A stretch of 64,000 nucleotides of DNA. Source: JADJWR01 sp964509545 (GTDB lineage Bacteria > Pseudomonadota > Gammaproteobacteria > Burkholderiales > Burkholderiaceae_F). Numbering within the stretch: position 1 is the first letter of the stretch; every line of letters begins with the position of its first letter. Made by a program: the position numbers and the translations under genes. The DNA is taken from NCBI GenBank assembly GCA_964509545.1, contig CAZDXQ010000001.1:372001-436000 (forward strand). Reading direction: 5' to 3'. The notes below the pieces were generated by a model. The model saw nothing but the letters and a program-made list of their open reading frames with translations. It ran no database searches and was not told where the DNA came from. Positions 26,201 through 34,056 of the stretch are shown piece by piece.

Positions 26201-26501
26201 CGGCATGAAGCCCCCGCCCGCTGCCGGCAGCCAGGCCGAGCGCCGCCACCGCCAGCGCGACCAGCGACAAGCCAACGCCTTCGCGCAACCGGCCGCGGCG
26301 CACCCACCACGCCGATGTGCCGAGGACCACGGTCAGCGCCAGCGTAACGACCAGGCCGGCATTGAACAGGCGCGCGAATCCGGGCTGCGCCACGCCCCAC
26401 AGCAGCAAGGCGGCGACGATCAGCACCAGCGCGGCGGCCAGATAGAAGAAGCGGGCGACCCGTGCGGACAGGTCGCGTTGCAGCGTGATCGATTCGCTCA
26501 C
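23280..26501 (-). CDS. Hybrid sensor histidine kinase with membrane region and multiple PAS domains
   Basis: 1,073 residues from GTG 26501; ATG 26597, preceded by GAGG, would add 32 residues. About six hydrophobic segments lie in residues 20-190. Four PAS-like domains follow (DWYWELDADLRFTRVD; LFERAPSPLLIHRRGVAIMAN; LFEASPDAMIVSEVDSG; VGIAFTQNQVFLLVNPRFEEMFG), each linked by DITERKRAE-type connectors. HisKA has its phospho-His in ANMSHEIRTPLNG near residue 710, HATPase_c has NFVSNAVKF, DTGIGI and GTGLGLSI, and a receiver domain ends the protein with its Asp in VLMDVHMPEMGG near 996 and Lys in FIAKPI. It is a complete hybrid kinase without a partner regulator nearby. The signal is unknown. Confidence 0.93.
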   Translation of the reverse strand: MSESITLQRDLSARVARFFYLAAALVLIVAALLLWGVAQPGFARLFNAGLVVTLALTVVLGTSAWWVRRGRLREGVGLSLVALAVAALGLAAGSGRGLHAVVLGLLGLVVLVAAVLLGRRVSTWMAVGAAAALVAMFVAQKHGLLGATAVLPTLPALNLLLTHLLLLALGLLFGSMLAEIVNSAVSQAQTRQQRFRTLLGIAADWYWELDADLRFTRVDAWNLPAGALHEAEVLGKTRWELPHQDMTAAQWAEHIATLKARRPFRDFVLKVITPDGGRSYLSISGEPVFDGAGRFSGYWGVGRGVTAEVEAQQALRASERRYRDLFERAPSPLLIHRRGVAIMANRAAAAQFGYDDPQALVGADVPGLHPPEERERIRARIDALEQMPLGGEIAPAELRMYGAGGEIRLVMASGVRVQMLDGPATLSIYFDITERKRAEAALRRSEEMLSRLFEASPDAMIVSEVDSGRIVLANEHYYTMLGLSREESCGRSAIELGVWDDPKQRQLLVESLRRGKAVRNLPVILRSRDGRALPSMVSAARLELDGQRLMVSIVRDVTARERARLQQEAVLKNASVGIAFTQNQVFLLVNPRFEEMFGWAPGTLQGQPGRAVWRSDEDYAEVGRIVGPLLSRGEPVDLERPMCRRDGSEFWCRVRARVVDPTHPASGGTIWIAEDITERHAFERALADAKEGAEAASRAKSAFLANMSHEIRTPLNGVLGLARLAQRAEDDAGRRRDYLQRLIESAEALAALISDTLDLSKIEAGKLTIERVPFDLPELVESACAAYREVAAAKGLALSVHLADVPRHVLGDPMRLRQIVVNFVSNAVKFTEQGRIDVDVCGKREGYVRVVVSDTGIGIDAATRERMFEPFSQGDESTTRRFGGTGLGLSICRNLAELMGGEIGFDSTPGAGSAFWVDLPLPAAPQPAPPPEAARDEQPLRGLRVLLVEDNAVNMLIAEQMLLHWGAEVTQAGDGRQAIAAVERAEGGFDAVLMDVHMPEMGGHEATALLRQRYSKVELPIIALTAAALVSEREQSLAVGMNDFIAKPIEAERMVEVLLRATAVRRAPVTRGA

Positions 26502-26702
26502 GATCGATGTCGTCGACGGAGGATCAGTCCGGCCGCCGATATCGCCGCCGGCAGCGACGCTGCGCCGTCTGTCCTCCCTGAGCGCAAAGTGTGTCATCCG
26601 CCTCGACGGCGGCGAACCATGCGAGTGCATTAGGAAGGCGGGCGTAGACCCTATCGCAGAGGCCGGCGATGCCGGCAACCTGCTCCGGTATCGTCGCCGC
26701 CC

Positions 26703-27656
26703 ATGGCAGCGACTTCGACCGGCCGCCCGTGGTTCGCCTACGCGATGCTGGCGGCGTCGATGGCGCTGGTTGGCAGCTACGTGGCGCTGTCCAAGCCGCT
26801 GGTGGCGGCGATTCCGCTGTTTGCGCTGGCCTTCCTGCGTTTCGGCATCGCCGCAGTGGCCATGCTGCCGTGGACACGGCCGCAGGCCGGCGAAGCGAAA
26901 CTGGCGCCGCGCGAACGGCTGCTGCTGTTCGCGATGTCGTTCCTCGGCAATTTCCTGTTCTCGATCTGCATGCTCGCCGGGGTCAGCCTGTCGACCGCCA
27001 CCGCCGCCGGCGTGATCATGGCCACGCTGCCGGCCGCGGTCGCCGCCGGGTCGCGGATCTTCCTCGGCGAGCACCTGTCGGCGCGGTCGCTGGCGGCGAT
27101 CGCCGCCGCGGTGATCGGCATCACGCTGCTGCAGTTCGCGCGGCCGGCCGATGATGCCTCGCGCGGCGCCACGCTGCTCGGCAACCTGCTGCTTTTCGGC
27201 GCCGTGCTGTGCGAGACCTCCTACGTGATCATCGGTAAGCGGCTGGCCCGCCTGCGCAGTCCGTTGCGCGTGTCGGCGCTGATCAACCTGTGGGGGCTGG
27301 TGCTGATGACGCCTTTCGGCCTGTGGCAGCTGGCCCGCTTCGATCTGGCGCAACTGACCCCCGCGTTGTGGCTGCTGCTCGTGTTCTATGCGCTGGCCGC
27401 GAGCCTGTTCGCCGTGTGGTTGTGGATGAGCGGCCTGCGCCATGTGCCGGCCAACCATGCCGGCGTGTTCACGGTGGCGCTGCCGGTCAGCGCCACGCTG
27501 ATCGGCGTGCTGCTGCTGGACGAGCCGTTCACTGCGCTGCACGCGGCGGCGCTGCTGCTCGCCTCCTTCGGCGTGCTGCTGATCGCCAGCGGGCGGCCGG
27601 TCGGCGGTGACGCTTCGTCATCCCCGCGCAGGCCGGGACTCAGCGACCCTCGGTAA
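26703..27656 (+). CDS. DMT/EamA family transporter
   Basis: 317 residues with ten predicted membrane segments in two EamA repeats (ALSKPLVAAIPLFALAFLRF; GVSLSTATAAGVIMATLPA; SGLRHVPANHAGVFTVALPV with LLLDEPFTALHAAALLL). Such proteins export metabolites such as amino acids or purines. The last dozen codons (SSSPRRPGLSDPR) are encoded by a palindromic intergenic repeat that begins before the stop, so the C-terminus has been extended or replaced by the repeat. It diverges from the hybrid kinase. Confidence 0.88.
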   Translation: MAATSTGRPWFAYAMLAASMALVGSYVALSKPLVAAIPLFALAFLRFGIAAVAMLPWTRPQAGEAKLAPRERLLLFAMSFLGNFLFSICMLAGVSLSTATAAGVIMATLPAAVAAGSRIFLGEHLSARSLAAIAAAVIGITLLQFARPADDASRGATLLGNLLLFGAVLCETSYVIIGKRLARLRSPLRVSALINLWGLVLMTPFGLWQLARFDLAQLTPALWLLLVFYALAASLFAVWLWMSGLRHVPANHAGVFTVALPVSATLIGVLLLDEPFTALHAAALLLASFGVLLIASGRPVGGDASSSPRRPGLSDPR

Positions 27657-27692
27657 ACAGACACCGGGTCCCCGCCGTCGCCGGGACGACAC
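27617..27692. repeat. Palindromic intergenic repeat (copy a), overlapping the DMT transporter 3' end
   Basis: It opens GTCATCCCCGCGCAGGCCGGG and closes CGCCGGGACGACAC, so its outer ends are inverted copies of each other. The opening and closing words recur in the elements at 39403, 46009 and 52224. Confidence 0.65.
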
Positions 27693-27820
27693 GATTACGC
27701 AAGACCTGTGAAGAAATCGTCGCCGGCGGGCCGCAGCGGAGCCGACCCGAACGACGATGGACAGACCTGAGGATCGCGAGCACCGCCCGACACTCGATCC
27801 GGCACGTTCAGCAAATCTAT

Positions 27821-30634
27821 TCACAGCTTCTCGCCCGACGGAGATTCGCATCCTCCGGACGCCAGCAGTTTGCGCGCCTGCTCGCGCAGCGCCACGGCGT
27901 CGCTCCAGCCGAAGCCGCCGGCAGCCAGCGGCGGCTCGATGCGCAGCGCCACCGACGCCGGCCGCGGCAGCCATGCGCGCGCCGGCAGCAGCTTGCGCGT
28001 GCCGCTGAGCACGGCGGGCACCAGCGGCACGTCGGCCTGCGCGGCGAGGACGAACGCACCCATGCGCAGCGGCAGCAGTCCCTCGCGCTCGCCGAAGGTA
28101 CCTTCCGGAAACAGCAGCAGCGATTCGCCGGCGGCCAGCCGTGCCGACAGCGCGCGCGTGTCCTCGATGCTGCGCGCGGTGTCGGCGCGCTCGACGAACT
28201 GCGTGCCGAGCGCACGCAGCGGCCGTCCGGTCAGCCAGTGCTCGCGCAGTTCGCGCTTGGCGACGAAGGCGTAGTTCGGCGGCAGCAGCGCCGTCAGCAC
28301 CACCGAATCGAGATAGCTGGCGTGGTTGCACACCAGCACGTGCGCTCCGGCGGGCAGGTTCTGCCCGCCGGCCAGCGTCAGTCGCACGCCGGCGGCGCGC
28401 AGTCCGGCGCGGGCGAGCGCGCGCGCCAGCCGCCGCCGCCGCTGGACACCGGGAACCAGCACTGCGCCGAGCCAGCCCGGCAACGCCACGCCGAGGCCCA
28501 CGCCCCACGACCACAGGCCGAAGCCGACCTGCGCCGAACGCGCGCCGGCCTGCCGCAGCCGCGCCGCCGCGCCGCGCAGCGCCAGCCGCCCCACCTGCCA
28601 CCACAGCGCGCGTACGCCCTTGCCGAGCTGGCCGGAGACGAAGGCATCGCGGGTGGCGGCGCGGCGAAGCTTGCCGCTGGAGGTCTTCAGCACCGCGCCC
28701 GGCGGCGCCAGCACGACTTCGTCGGCCGGGCCGTCGATCAGTTCGGCGGCGAGCGACTGGATACGGCTGCGCAACTGCTTCAGCCGCTGCGCATCGGTCT
28801 CGCGCGTTTCGGCGACGACGACGACGCGCTCGGTGGCGCCGCGTGGATCCGGCACACCGAAGACGGCCACACAGCCCTTGCGGATGCCCTGCACTTCGCC
28901 GATCGCCGCCTCCAGCTCCAGCGGATGCAGGTTGTGGCCGGCGCGGATGATCAGGTCCTTGTCGCGGCCGGTGACGAACAGTTCGCCGTCGGCAACATAG
29001 CCGAGGTCGCCGGTGTTGCGCCACTCGCCGTCGAGCAGTTCGGCCGTGGCCTGCGGATTGCGAAAGTAGCCGGCGGTGGCCGACGGGCCGCGAAACTGCA
29101 CCCGCCCCTGCTGCCGCTCGGGCAGCGGGCGGCCGGCGGCATCGACGACGCGGATCGAATAGCCGGGCAGCGGCTCGCCGCAGGCGACGATGCCGGCCGC
29201 ATGCGGCGCGCCGGCCGCCACCGGCGCCGCGCGCCCGGTGAGCATCAGCGCCTCGCGGTCGATGCAATCGACATGCGTGCCGCGCCGCCCCAGCGGAAAG
29301 GCCAGATCGAGGCCGCATTCGGCCAGGCCATAGACCGGCGCCAGCGCGCTCGCGTCGAAGCCATGCGGCGCCAGCCTTTTGGCGAAGCGCGCCAGCGTTT
29401 CGGCGCTGACCGCCTCGGCGCCGTTGAACGCCCAGCGCCAGCACGACAGGTCGAGTCCGGCCAGTTCGCTATCGTCCAGCCGCGAGGCGCAGATTTCATA
29501 AGCGAAATTGGGCGCGGCCGAGATCGTGCCGCGATATTCGGCGATGGCGCGCAGCCAGCGCACCGGCCGGGCGAGGAACGCGAGCGGCGACATCAGCACC
29601 AGGTGCATGCCGTAGTACAGGCTGCCCATCCAGGCGCCGATCAGCCCCATGTCGTGATAAAGCGGCAGCCAGGAGACGAACACGTCGCGCGGGCCGACGC
29701 CCACCGCGCTGCCCATCGCGCGCAGGTTGGCCAGCAGTTGCGCGTGCGTGAGCATCACGCCCTTCGGATTGCCGGTGCTGCCCGACGTGTACTGCAGCAG
29801 CGCCAGGTCGTCGCCGCCGCGCGCTGCCGGCACCGCCGGTGCTTCGGCATCGAGGTCGTCCGGCGTCAGCACCTCGCGCAGCGTCGGCGCCAGCGGCCTG
29901 AGCAGCCGCGCCAGCGGCTTGGCTTCGGCCACGGTAATGAGCAGCGGCGCCTCGCAGTTGGCCAGGATCCCCGCCTGCCGCTTCAGATGATCCTCGAGCG
30001 CCGAGGGCCGCGCCGGGGGATACAGCGGCACCGGCACGCCGCCGGCATACAGCACGCCGCAGAAAGCGACGAAGAATTCCAGCGAGCTCGGCAGCATCAG
30101 CGCGCAGGTCGCTCCCGGCGCCAGGCCGCGCGCGGCGAGCGCCGCCGCCGCGCGCAGCGCACGATTGCGCAGCTCGCCGTAGCCGAGCGCCTGCGCCGTC
30201 TCGTCGTCGACGAGAAAGGTCACGTGGCGGCGCTGCGGATGGCGCTCGACGTGCCAGTCGAGCACCTGCATCAATGTCGCCGCCGCCTCGGGACTGCCGC
30301 TGAACGCCGCCGGCGCCGGCTCGACCGTGACGCCTGCGGCCCTCGCGGCAGGCGCCAGCCGCAGCGCATCGAGGATCTCGCGCGGTGTGTTGACGGCGGC
30401 CAGATGCGTGTCGTCGAGCCGCCGGCCGAAGGCGCGTTCGCAGCGCAGGTTCAGCTCGACGCGCGCCAGGCTGTCGATGCCGAGATCCTCGACCAGCCGC
30501 GTATCCAGGTCGATCGCCGGCGGCTCGCTGCGCTGGGTTTCGGCCACCAGCGTGCGCAGCAGTTCGAGCAGCCGACGCGCGTGATCGCTCGCCGAGGCTT
30601 GCGGCGCGACGGGGGGGCGCAGGCTCTGGTCCAT
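27821..30634 (-). CDS. ACP - fatty acyl-AMP ligase - PlsC acyltransferase fusion
   Basis: 937 residues with three modules. Residues about 15-95 form an acyl carrier domain with the phosphopantetheine serine in LGIDSLARVE (S55). Residues about 110-690 are an AMP-binding acyl-adenylate ligase with QYTSGSTGNPKG (about 281), WLPLYHDMGLIGA typical of fatty acyl-AMP ligases, VYGLAECG, NTGDLGYV and the catalytic Lys in TSSGKLRR (about 655). The C-terminal part is a PlsC-type acyltransferase with NHASYLD (about 770) and LLFPEGTFG. It could activate a fatty acid, load its own ACP and pass the acyl group to a lysophospholipid or similar acceptor. ATG 30634 is preferred to TTG 30640. Confidence 0.88.
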   Translation of the reverse strand: MDQSLRPPVAPQASASDHARRLLELLRTLVAETQRSEPPAIDLDTRLVEDLGIDSLARVELNLRCERAFGRRLDDTHLAAVNTPREILDALRLAPAARAAGVTVEPAPAAFSGSPEAAATLMQVLDWHVERHPQRRHVTFLVDDETAQALGYGELRNRALRAAAALAARGLAPGATCALMLPSSLEFFVAFCGVLYAGGVPVPLYPPARPSALEDHLKRQAGILANCEAPLLITVAEAKPLARLLRPLAPTLREVLTPDDLDAEAPAVPAARGGDDLALLQYTSGSTGNPKGVMLTHAQLLANLRAMGSAVGVGPRDVFVSWLPLYHDMGLIGAWMGSLYYGMHLVLMSPLAFLARPVRWLRAIAEYRGTISAAPNFAYEICASRLDDSELAGLDLSCWRWAFNGAEAVSAETLARFAKRLAPHGFDASALAPVYGLAECGLDLAFPLGRRGTHVDCIDREALMLTGRAAPVAAGAPHAAGIVACGEPLPGYSIRVVDAAGRPLPERQQGRVQFRGPSATAGYFRNPQATAELLDGEWRNTGDLGYVADGELFVTGRDKDLIIRAGHNLHPLELEAAIGEVQGIRKGCVAVFGVPDPRGATERVVVVAETRETDAQRLKQLRSRIQSLAAELIDGPADEVVLAPPGAVLKTSSGKLRRAATRDAFVSGQLGKGVRALWWQVGRLALRGAAARLRQAGARSAQVGFGLWSWGVGLGVALPGWLGAVLVPGVQRRRRLARALARAGLRAAGVRLTLAGGQNLPAGAHVLVCNHASYLDSVVLTALLPPNYAFVAKRELREHWLTGRPLRALGTQFVERADTARSIEDTRALSARLAAGESLLLFPEGTFGEREGLLPLRMGAFVLAAQADVPLVPAVLSGTRKLLPARAWLPRPASVALRIEPPLAAGGFGWSDAVALREQARKLLASGGCESPSGEKL

Positions 30635-30791
30635 CGGCAACGGGCGCCGCGTCGTCCGCGGTGCGCCCCGATCATCGTCGCCGCCGGCTGCGGCCGCACT
30701 GGCGGCGACCCCGGGTTCTGCGCTGGCGCAAGGGTCGCGTCGATCGGGGGTCGCGTATCGTCGGTAGGTGCCGACCCGAAAATGAACGCGG

Positions 30792-32612
30792 ATGACGCTC
30801 GTCTCCCTGCTCGACGCGCAACTGGCCTACGGCGACCTGCCCCTGCTCGACGGCGCTGCGCTGACCGTGGCCGAAGGCGAGCGCATCGGGCTGATCGGGC
30901 GCAACGGCACCGGCAAGTCGTCGCTGCTTGCCGTCATCGCAGGCAGCACGCTGCTGGACGGCGGCGAGGTCAGCGTGGCCTCCGGCCTGCGCGTGGTGCG
31001 CGTCGAGCAGGAGCCGGTGCTGCCGGCGGCCGCGCACCTGTACGACAGCCTGCTGCTGCGCGGGCACATCCCCGCCGTCGGCGACGAACGCGAGCGCTGG
31101 CGCATCGAGGCGAGACTGGCCGAGTTCCTGCACCGGCTCGGCGTCGACGGCACACGCGCGCCGGCCTCCTGTTCCGGCGGCGAACGCAAGCGCGCCGCGC
31201 TGGCCCTGGCCTTCGCGCTCGAAGCCGACCTGTGGCTGTTCGACGAGCCGACCAACCACCTCGACATCGACGGCATCGAACAACTCGAAACGCTGATCAA
31301 CCAGCAGGCACGCGGCCGGCGCGCGGCGATCGTCATCACGCACGACCGCCGCTTCCTCGACCGCGTGACCACGCGCATCGTCGAGCTCGACCGCGGCACG
31401 CTGGCGAGCTATCCGGGCAACTTCAGCCAGTTCGAGGCGCGCAAGGCGGCCGAACTCGAAGCCGAAACGACGGCGCGCCGCCGCTTCGACAGGTTCTGGG
31501 CGCAGGAGGAAGTGTGGATCCGCAAGGGCATCGAGGCGCGGCGCACGCGCAACGCCGGCCGCGTGCGCCGGCTCGAACGCCTGCGCGACGAACGCACCGC
31601 GCGGCGCGAGCGGCTCGGCACGGCGAAACTGGCGCTCGATGCGGGCAGCCGCAGCGGCCGGCTGGTGGCGGAGCTGCGCGGCGTATCGAAATCGTTCGCC
31701 GGCCGCGTGCTCGTGCGCGATCTGGACCTCACCATCCAGCGCGGCGACCGGCTGGCGCTGATCGGGCCCAACGGCGCCGGCAAGAGCACGGTTCTAAAGC
31801 TGATCCTGGGCGAACTGGCGCCGGATGCCGGCACCGTGCGTCGCGGCACCAACCTCGCGGTGGCCTACTTCGACCAGTTGCGCGCGCAACTGGACGAGGA
31901 CAAGACCGTCGCCGAGACCGTGTCGCCGGGCGGCGACTGGATCGAGGTGGCGGGCAGCCGCAAGCACGTGATCGGCTCCCTCGGCGAGTACCTGTTCCCG
32001 CCGCGTCGCGCCAACGCCCCGGTGAAGACGCTGTCCGGCGGCGAGCGCAACCGGCTGCTGCTGGCGCGTCTGTTCGCCCTACCGGCCAACCTGCTGGTGC
32101 TCGACGAGCCGACCAACGACCTCGACATCGAATCACTCGAACTGCTCGAATCGGTGCTGGCCGACTATTCCGGCACGCTGCTGCTGGTGAGCCACGATCG
32201 CGCCTTTCTCGACGCGATCGCCACGCAGTCGCTCATCGCCGAAGGCGACGGGCTGTGGCGCGAATACGCCGGCGGCTACTCGGACTGGCTGATGCAGCGG
32301 CCGGCGCCTGCGCCCGCGGTGGCTACTGCGCCCGCGCCGCCACCGCCCGCGCCGCGACGCAGCGAGCGCGTCAAGCTGACGTTCAACGAGCAGCGCGAAC
32401 TGGCGGCGCTGCCGGCCGAACTGGAATCACTGGAGAACGAGCAGGCGGCGCTGCTGGCGCGGATGAGCGCCGCCGACTATCACCAGGCGAGCGCGCAGCA
32501 GATGGCAAGCGACGCCGGGCGCGCCGCCGAACTCGAACGGCTGCTGGAAGAAAAGCTGGCGCGCTGGACGGCGCTGCAGGACAAGGCAAAGGCGGCGGCC
32601 GAGCGGTCGTGA
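30792..32612 (+). CDS. uup: ABC-F family ATPase Uup
   Basis: 606 residues. Two ABC cassettes are visible: Walker A GRNGTGKSS with signature SGGERKRAALALAF and FDEPTNHLDIDGIE, then GPNGAGKST with SGGERNRLLLARLF and LDEPTNDLDIESLE; the linker between them is highly charged. The C-terminal 90 residues (RRSERVKLTFNEQRELAALP onward) form the coiled-coil domain typical of Uup, which binds branched DNA and ribosomes. A broken, partly identical copy of its second half lies downstream at 33636. Confidence 0.95.
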   Translation: MTLVSLLDAQLAYGDLPLLDGAALTVAEGERIGLIGRNGTGKSSLLAVIAGSTLLDGGEVSVASGLRVVRVEQEPVLPAAAHLYDSLLLRGHIPAVGDERERWRIEARLAEFLHRLGVDGTRAPASCSGGERKRAALALAFALEADLWLFDEPTNHLDIDGIEQLETLINQQARGRRAAIVITHDRRFLDRVTTRIVELDRGTLASYPGNFSQFEARKAAELEAETTARRRFDRFWAQEEVWIRKGIEARRTRNAGRVRRLERLRDERTARRERLGTAKLALDAGSRSGRLVAELRGVSKSFAGRVLVRDLDLTIQRGDRLALIGPNGAGKSTVLKLILGELAPDAGTVRRGTNLAVAYFDQLRAQLDEDKTVAETVSPGGDWIEVAGSRKHVIGSLGEYLFPPRRANAPVKTLSGGERNRLLLARLFALPANLLVLDEPTNDLDIESLELLESVLADYSGTLLLVSHDRAFLDAIATQSLIAEGDGLWREYAGGYSDWLMQRPAPAPAVATAPAPPPPAPRRSERVKLTFNEQRELAALPAELESLENEQAALLARMSAADYHQASAQQMASDAGRAAELERLLEEKLARWTALQDKAKAAAERS

Positions 32613-32919
32613 CGCGCCTCGGCCGGAACCAAGCACGTCAACAGGTCTGCGACGAAGCCTTCGGCGCCGGCAAAGGATTCTTCAGACGCCGCGGATTCGT
32701 CCGATCCGCCAATCCGGAGTTATTGCGAGAGCTTCCGAGCGCCCCCAGGGCCGGGCTGCGCCCAGCCCGCCCCCCGCAGGGTCAAGGAAACTTGGGGCGG
32801 CCCGGCGTTTCCTTGAGAGCCGATGCGCGACGGGCTCCAGTCGACCGTTCCAGTGCCTCGTCCTTCGTATGTCCGTTCTGCGCTGCGGTGCCGGCGGCGA
32901 GCCGACTGGCATCGCTCGA
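32613..32919. other. Intergenic region after uup with GC-rich inverted repeats
   Basis: No gene is supported. The part around 32735-32815 contains GGCCGGGCTGCGCCCAGCCCGCC and two copies of a GGAAAC/GTTTCC word facing each other (CAAGGAAAC ... GTTTCCTTG), an imperfect hairpin that could end transcription of uup or be a repeat element. Confidence 0.4.
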
Positions 32920-32948
32920 TTGACGTCGGTAAGGATGTTCCTTACATT
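32920..32948 (+). promoter_or_regulatory. Promoter with operator palindrome for the MazE/MazF-like module
   Basis: TTGACG (32920-32925) and TACATT (32943-32948) have the optimal 17-base spacing. Between them GTAAGGA-TGT-TCCTTAC (32929-32945) is a perfect inverted repeat. An antitoxin dimer bound there would cover the promoter, which fits the usual autoregulation of such operons. Confidence 0.7.
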
Positions 32949-32979
32949 CACTGCATCTCCGTTCCAATGGCCGACTCCG

Positions 32980-33198
32980 ATGATCGTCAGCAAATTGACC
33001 TCCAAGGCGCAGACAACGATTCCGCAGCCGGTCCGGGCCGCATTGCACCTGCAGCCCGGAGACGAGATCGTTTACGAGATCGTCGACGACCGGGTCATCC
33101 TGACCAAGGCACGCAGCCGCGACAGGGCCGACGATCCCTTCCGCGCGTTCGCGGAATGGAGCAGTGAGGCCGACGCCAGGGCCTATGCCGACCTTTAG
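32980..33198 (+). CDS. AbrB/MazE family antitoxin
   Basis: 72 residues from ATG 32980. MIVSKLTSKAQTTIPQPVRAAL followed by QPGDEIVYEIVDDRVILTKA is the swapped-hairpin AbrB/SpoVT DNA-binding domain; the charged C-terminus (DPFRAFAEWSSEADARAYADL) would bind the toxin. It overlaps the toxin gene by 14 bp. A longer open frame from 32869 would run through the promoter and is rejected. The palindrome upstream is its likely operator. Confidence 0.88.
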   Translation: MIVSKLTSKAQTTIPQPVRAALHLQPGDEIVYEIVDDRVILTKARSRDRADDPFRAFAEWSSEADARAYADL

Positions 33199-33532
33199 GC
33201 AAGGCGAGGTCATCAAGGTCCCCTTCCCCTACACGGACCGGCCGACGCGACAGTGGCGGCCGGCGCTCGTCGTGTCGTCCGGCGGGGTCGAGGATCGGCA
33301 CGGGCTGCTCTGGGTGGCCATGATCACCAGCGCGGAAAACCGCGGCTGGCCCGGCGACATCGCGGTGAGCGACCTGCGCCTCGCGGGCCTGCCGGTGCCG
33401 TCGGTCGTCCGCACAGCCAAAATCGCGACGATCGAGGCCGCCGATGCGGTGCGCCTCGGCCGCCTCGCCGCCACGCCGCTGCGGCGTGTGATCGAGCACA
33501 TCGTCAGGGAGCTTTCCGGCTCCGGCGAGTAA
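33185..33532 (+). CDS. PemK/MazF family endoribonuclease toxin
   Basis: 115 residues. FRQGEVIKVPFPYTDRPTRQWRPALVVSS is the classical MazF/PemK beginning with the conserved Arg-Pro-Ala-Leu-Val core, and PSVVRTAKIATIEAADAV supplies the second conserved block. MazF toxins cut mRNA at short motifs. Its ATG lies within the antitoxin gene (14-bp overlap). The module is bracketed by uup and a fragment of uup. Confidence 0.88.
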   Translation: MPTFRQGEVIKVPFPYTDRPTRQWRPALVVSSGGVEDRHGLLWVAMITSAENRGWPGDIAVSDLRLAGLPVPSVVRTAKIATIEAADAVRLGRLAATPLRRVIEHIVRELSGSGE

Positions 33533-33635
33533 CCGGGCCGACCTCCGTCGACGCGACGAAGCGCCACCTCGGGGAGTCCTGCACCGAGTTCCCTCTGCGC
33601 CTTCGCCCACCGACCGCTACGCCCGACTCATCGAG

Positions 33636-34033
33636 GCACCAACTTCGCGATCGCCCGCTTCGACCCATTGCGCGCGCAGCTCGATGAGGACAAGACCGTC
33701 GCCGAAACGGTGTCGCCGGGCGGCCACTGGATCGAGGTGGCGGGCAGCCGCAAGCACGTGATCGGCGTCCTCGGCGAGTACCTGTTCTCGCCACGCCGCG
33801 ACGCAGCGAGCGCGTCAAGCTGACGTTCAACGAGCAGCGCGAACTGGCGGCGCTGCCGGCCGAACTGGAATCACTGGAGAACGAGCAGGCGGCGCTGCTG
33901 GCGCGGATGAGCGCCGCCGACTATCACCAGGCGAGCGCGCAGCAGATGGCAAGCGACGCCGGGCGCGCCGCCGAACTCGAACGGCTGCTGGAAGAAAAGC
34001 TGGCGCGCTGGACGGCGCTGCAGGACAAGGCAA
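33636..34033 (+). pseudogene. Broken mosaic copy of uup
   Basis: Bases 33636-33795 correspond to 31846-32005 of uup with about 18 mismatches. At a shared CCGCG the copy jumps 346 bases ahead, which shifts the frame, and 33796-34033 then equals 32352-32589 without any difference I can see. Homology stops a few bases before the intact gene's stop codon. The second ABC signature and Walker B are lost. It is in the same orientation as uup and flanks the MazE/MazF module on the other side. Confidence 0.88.
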
Positions 34034-34056
34034 GAGCGGCCGGCAGGTGACGACGA

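Noticed and set aside
28238..32923. A 1,561-codon open frame on the plus strand
   Set aside because: It is antisense to the ACP-ligase-acyltransferase gene and then out of frame with uup; its sequence is Arg/Gln/Ala-rich with no domain, as usual for shadows in high-GC DNA.
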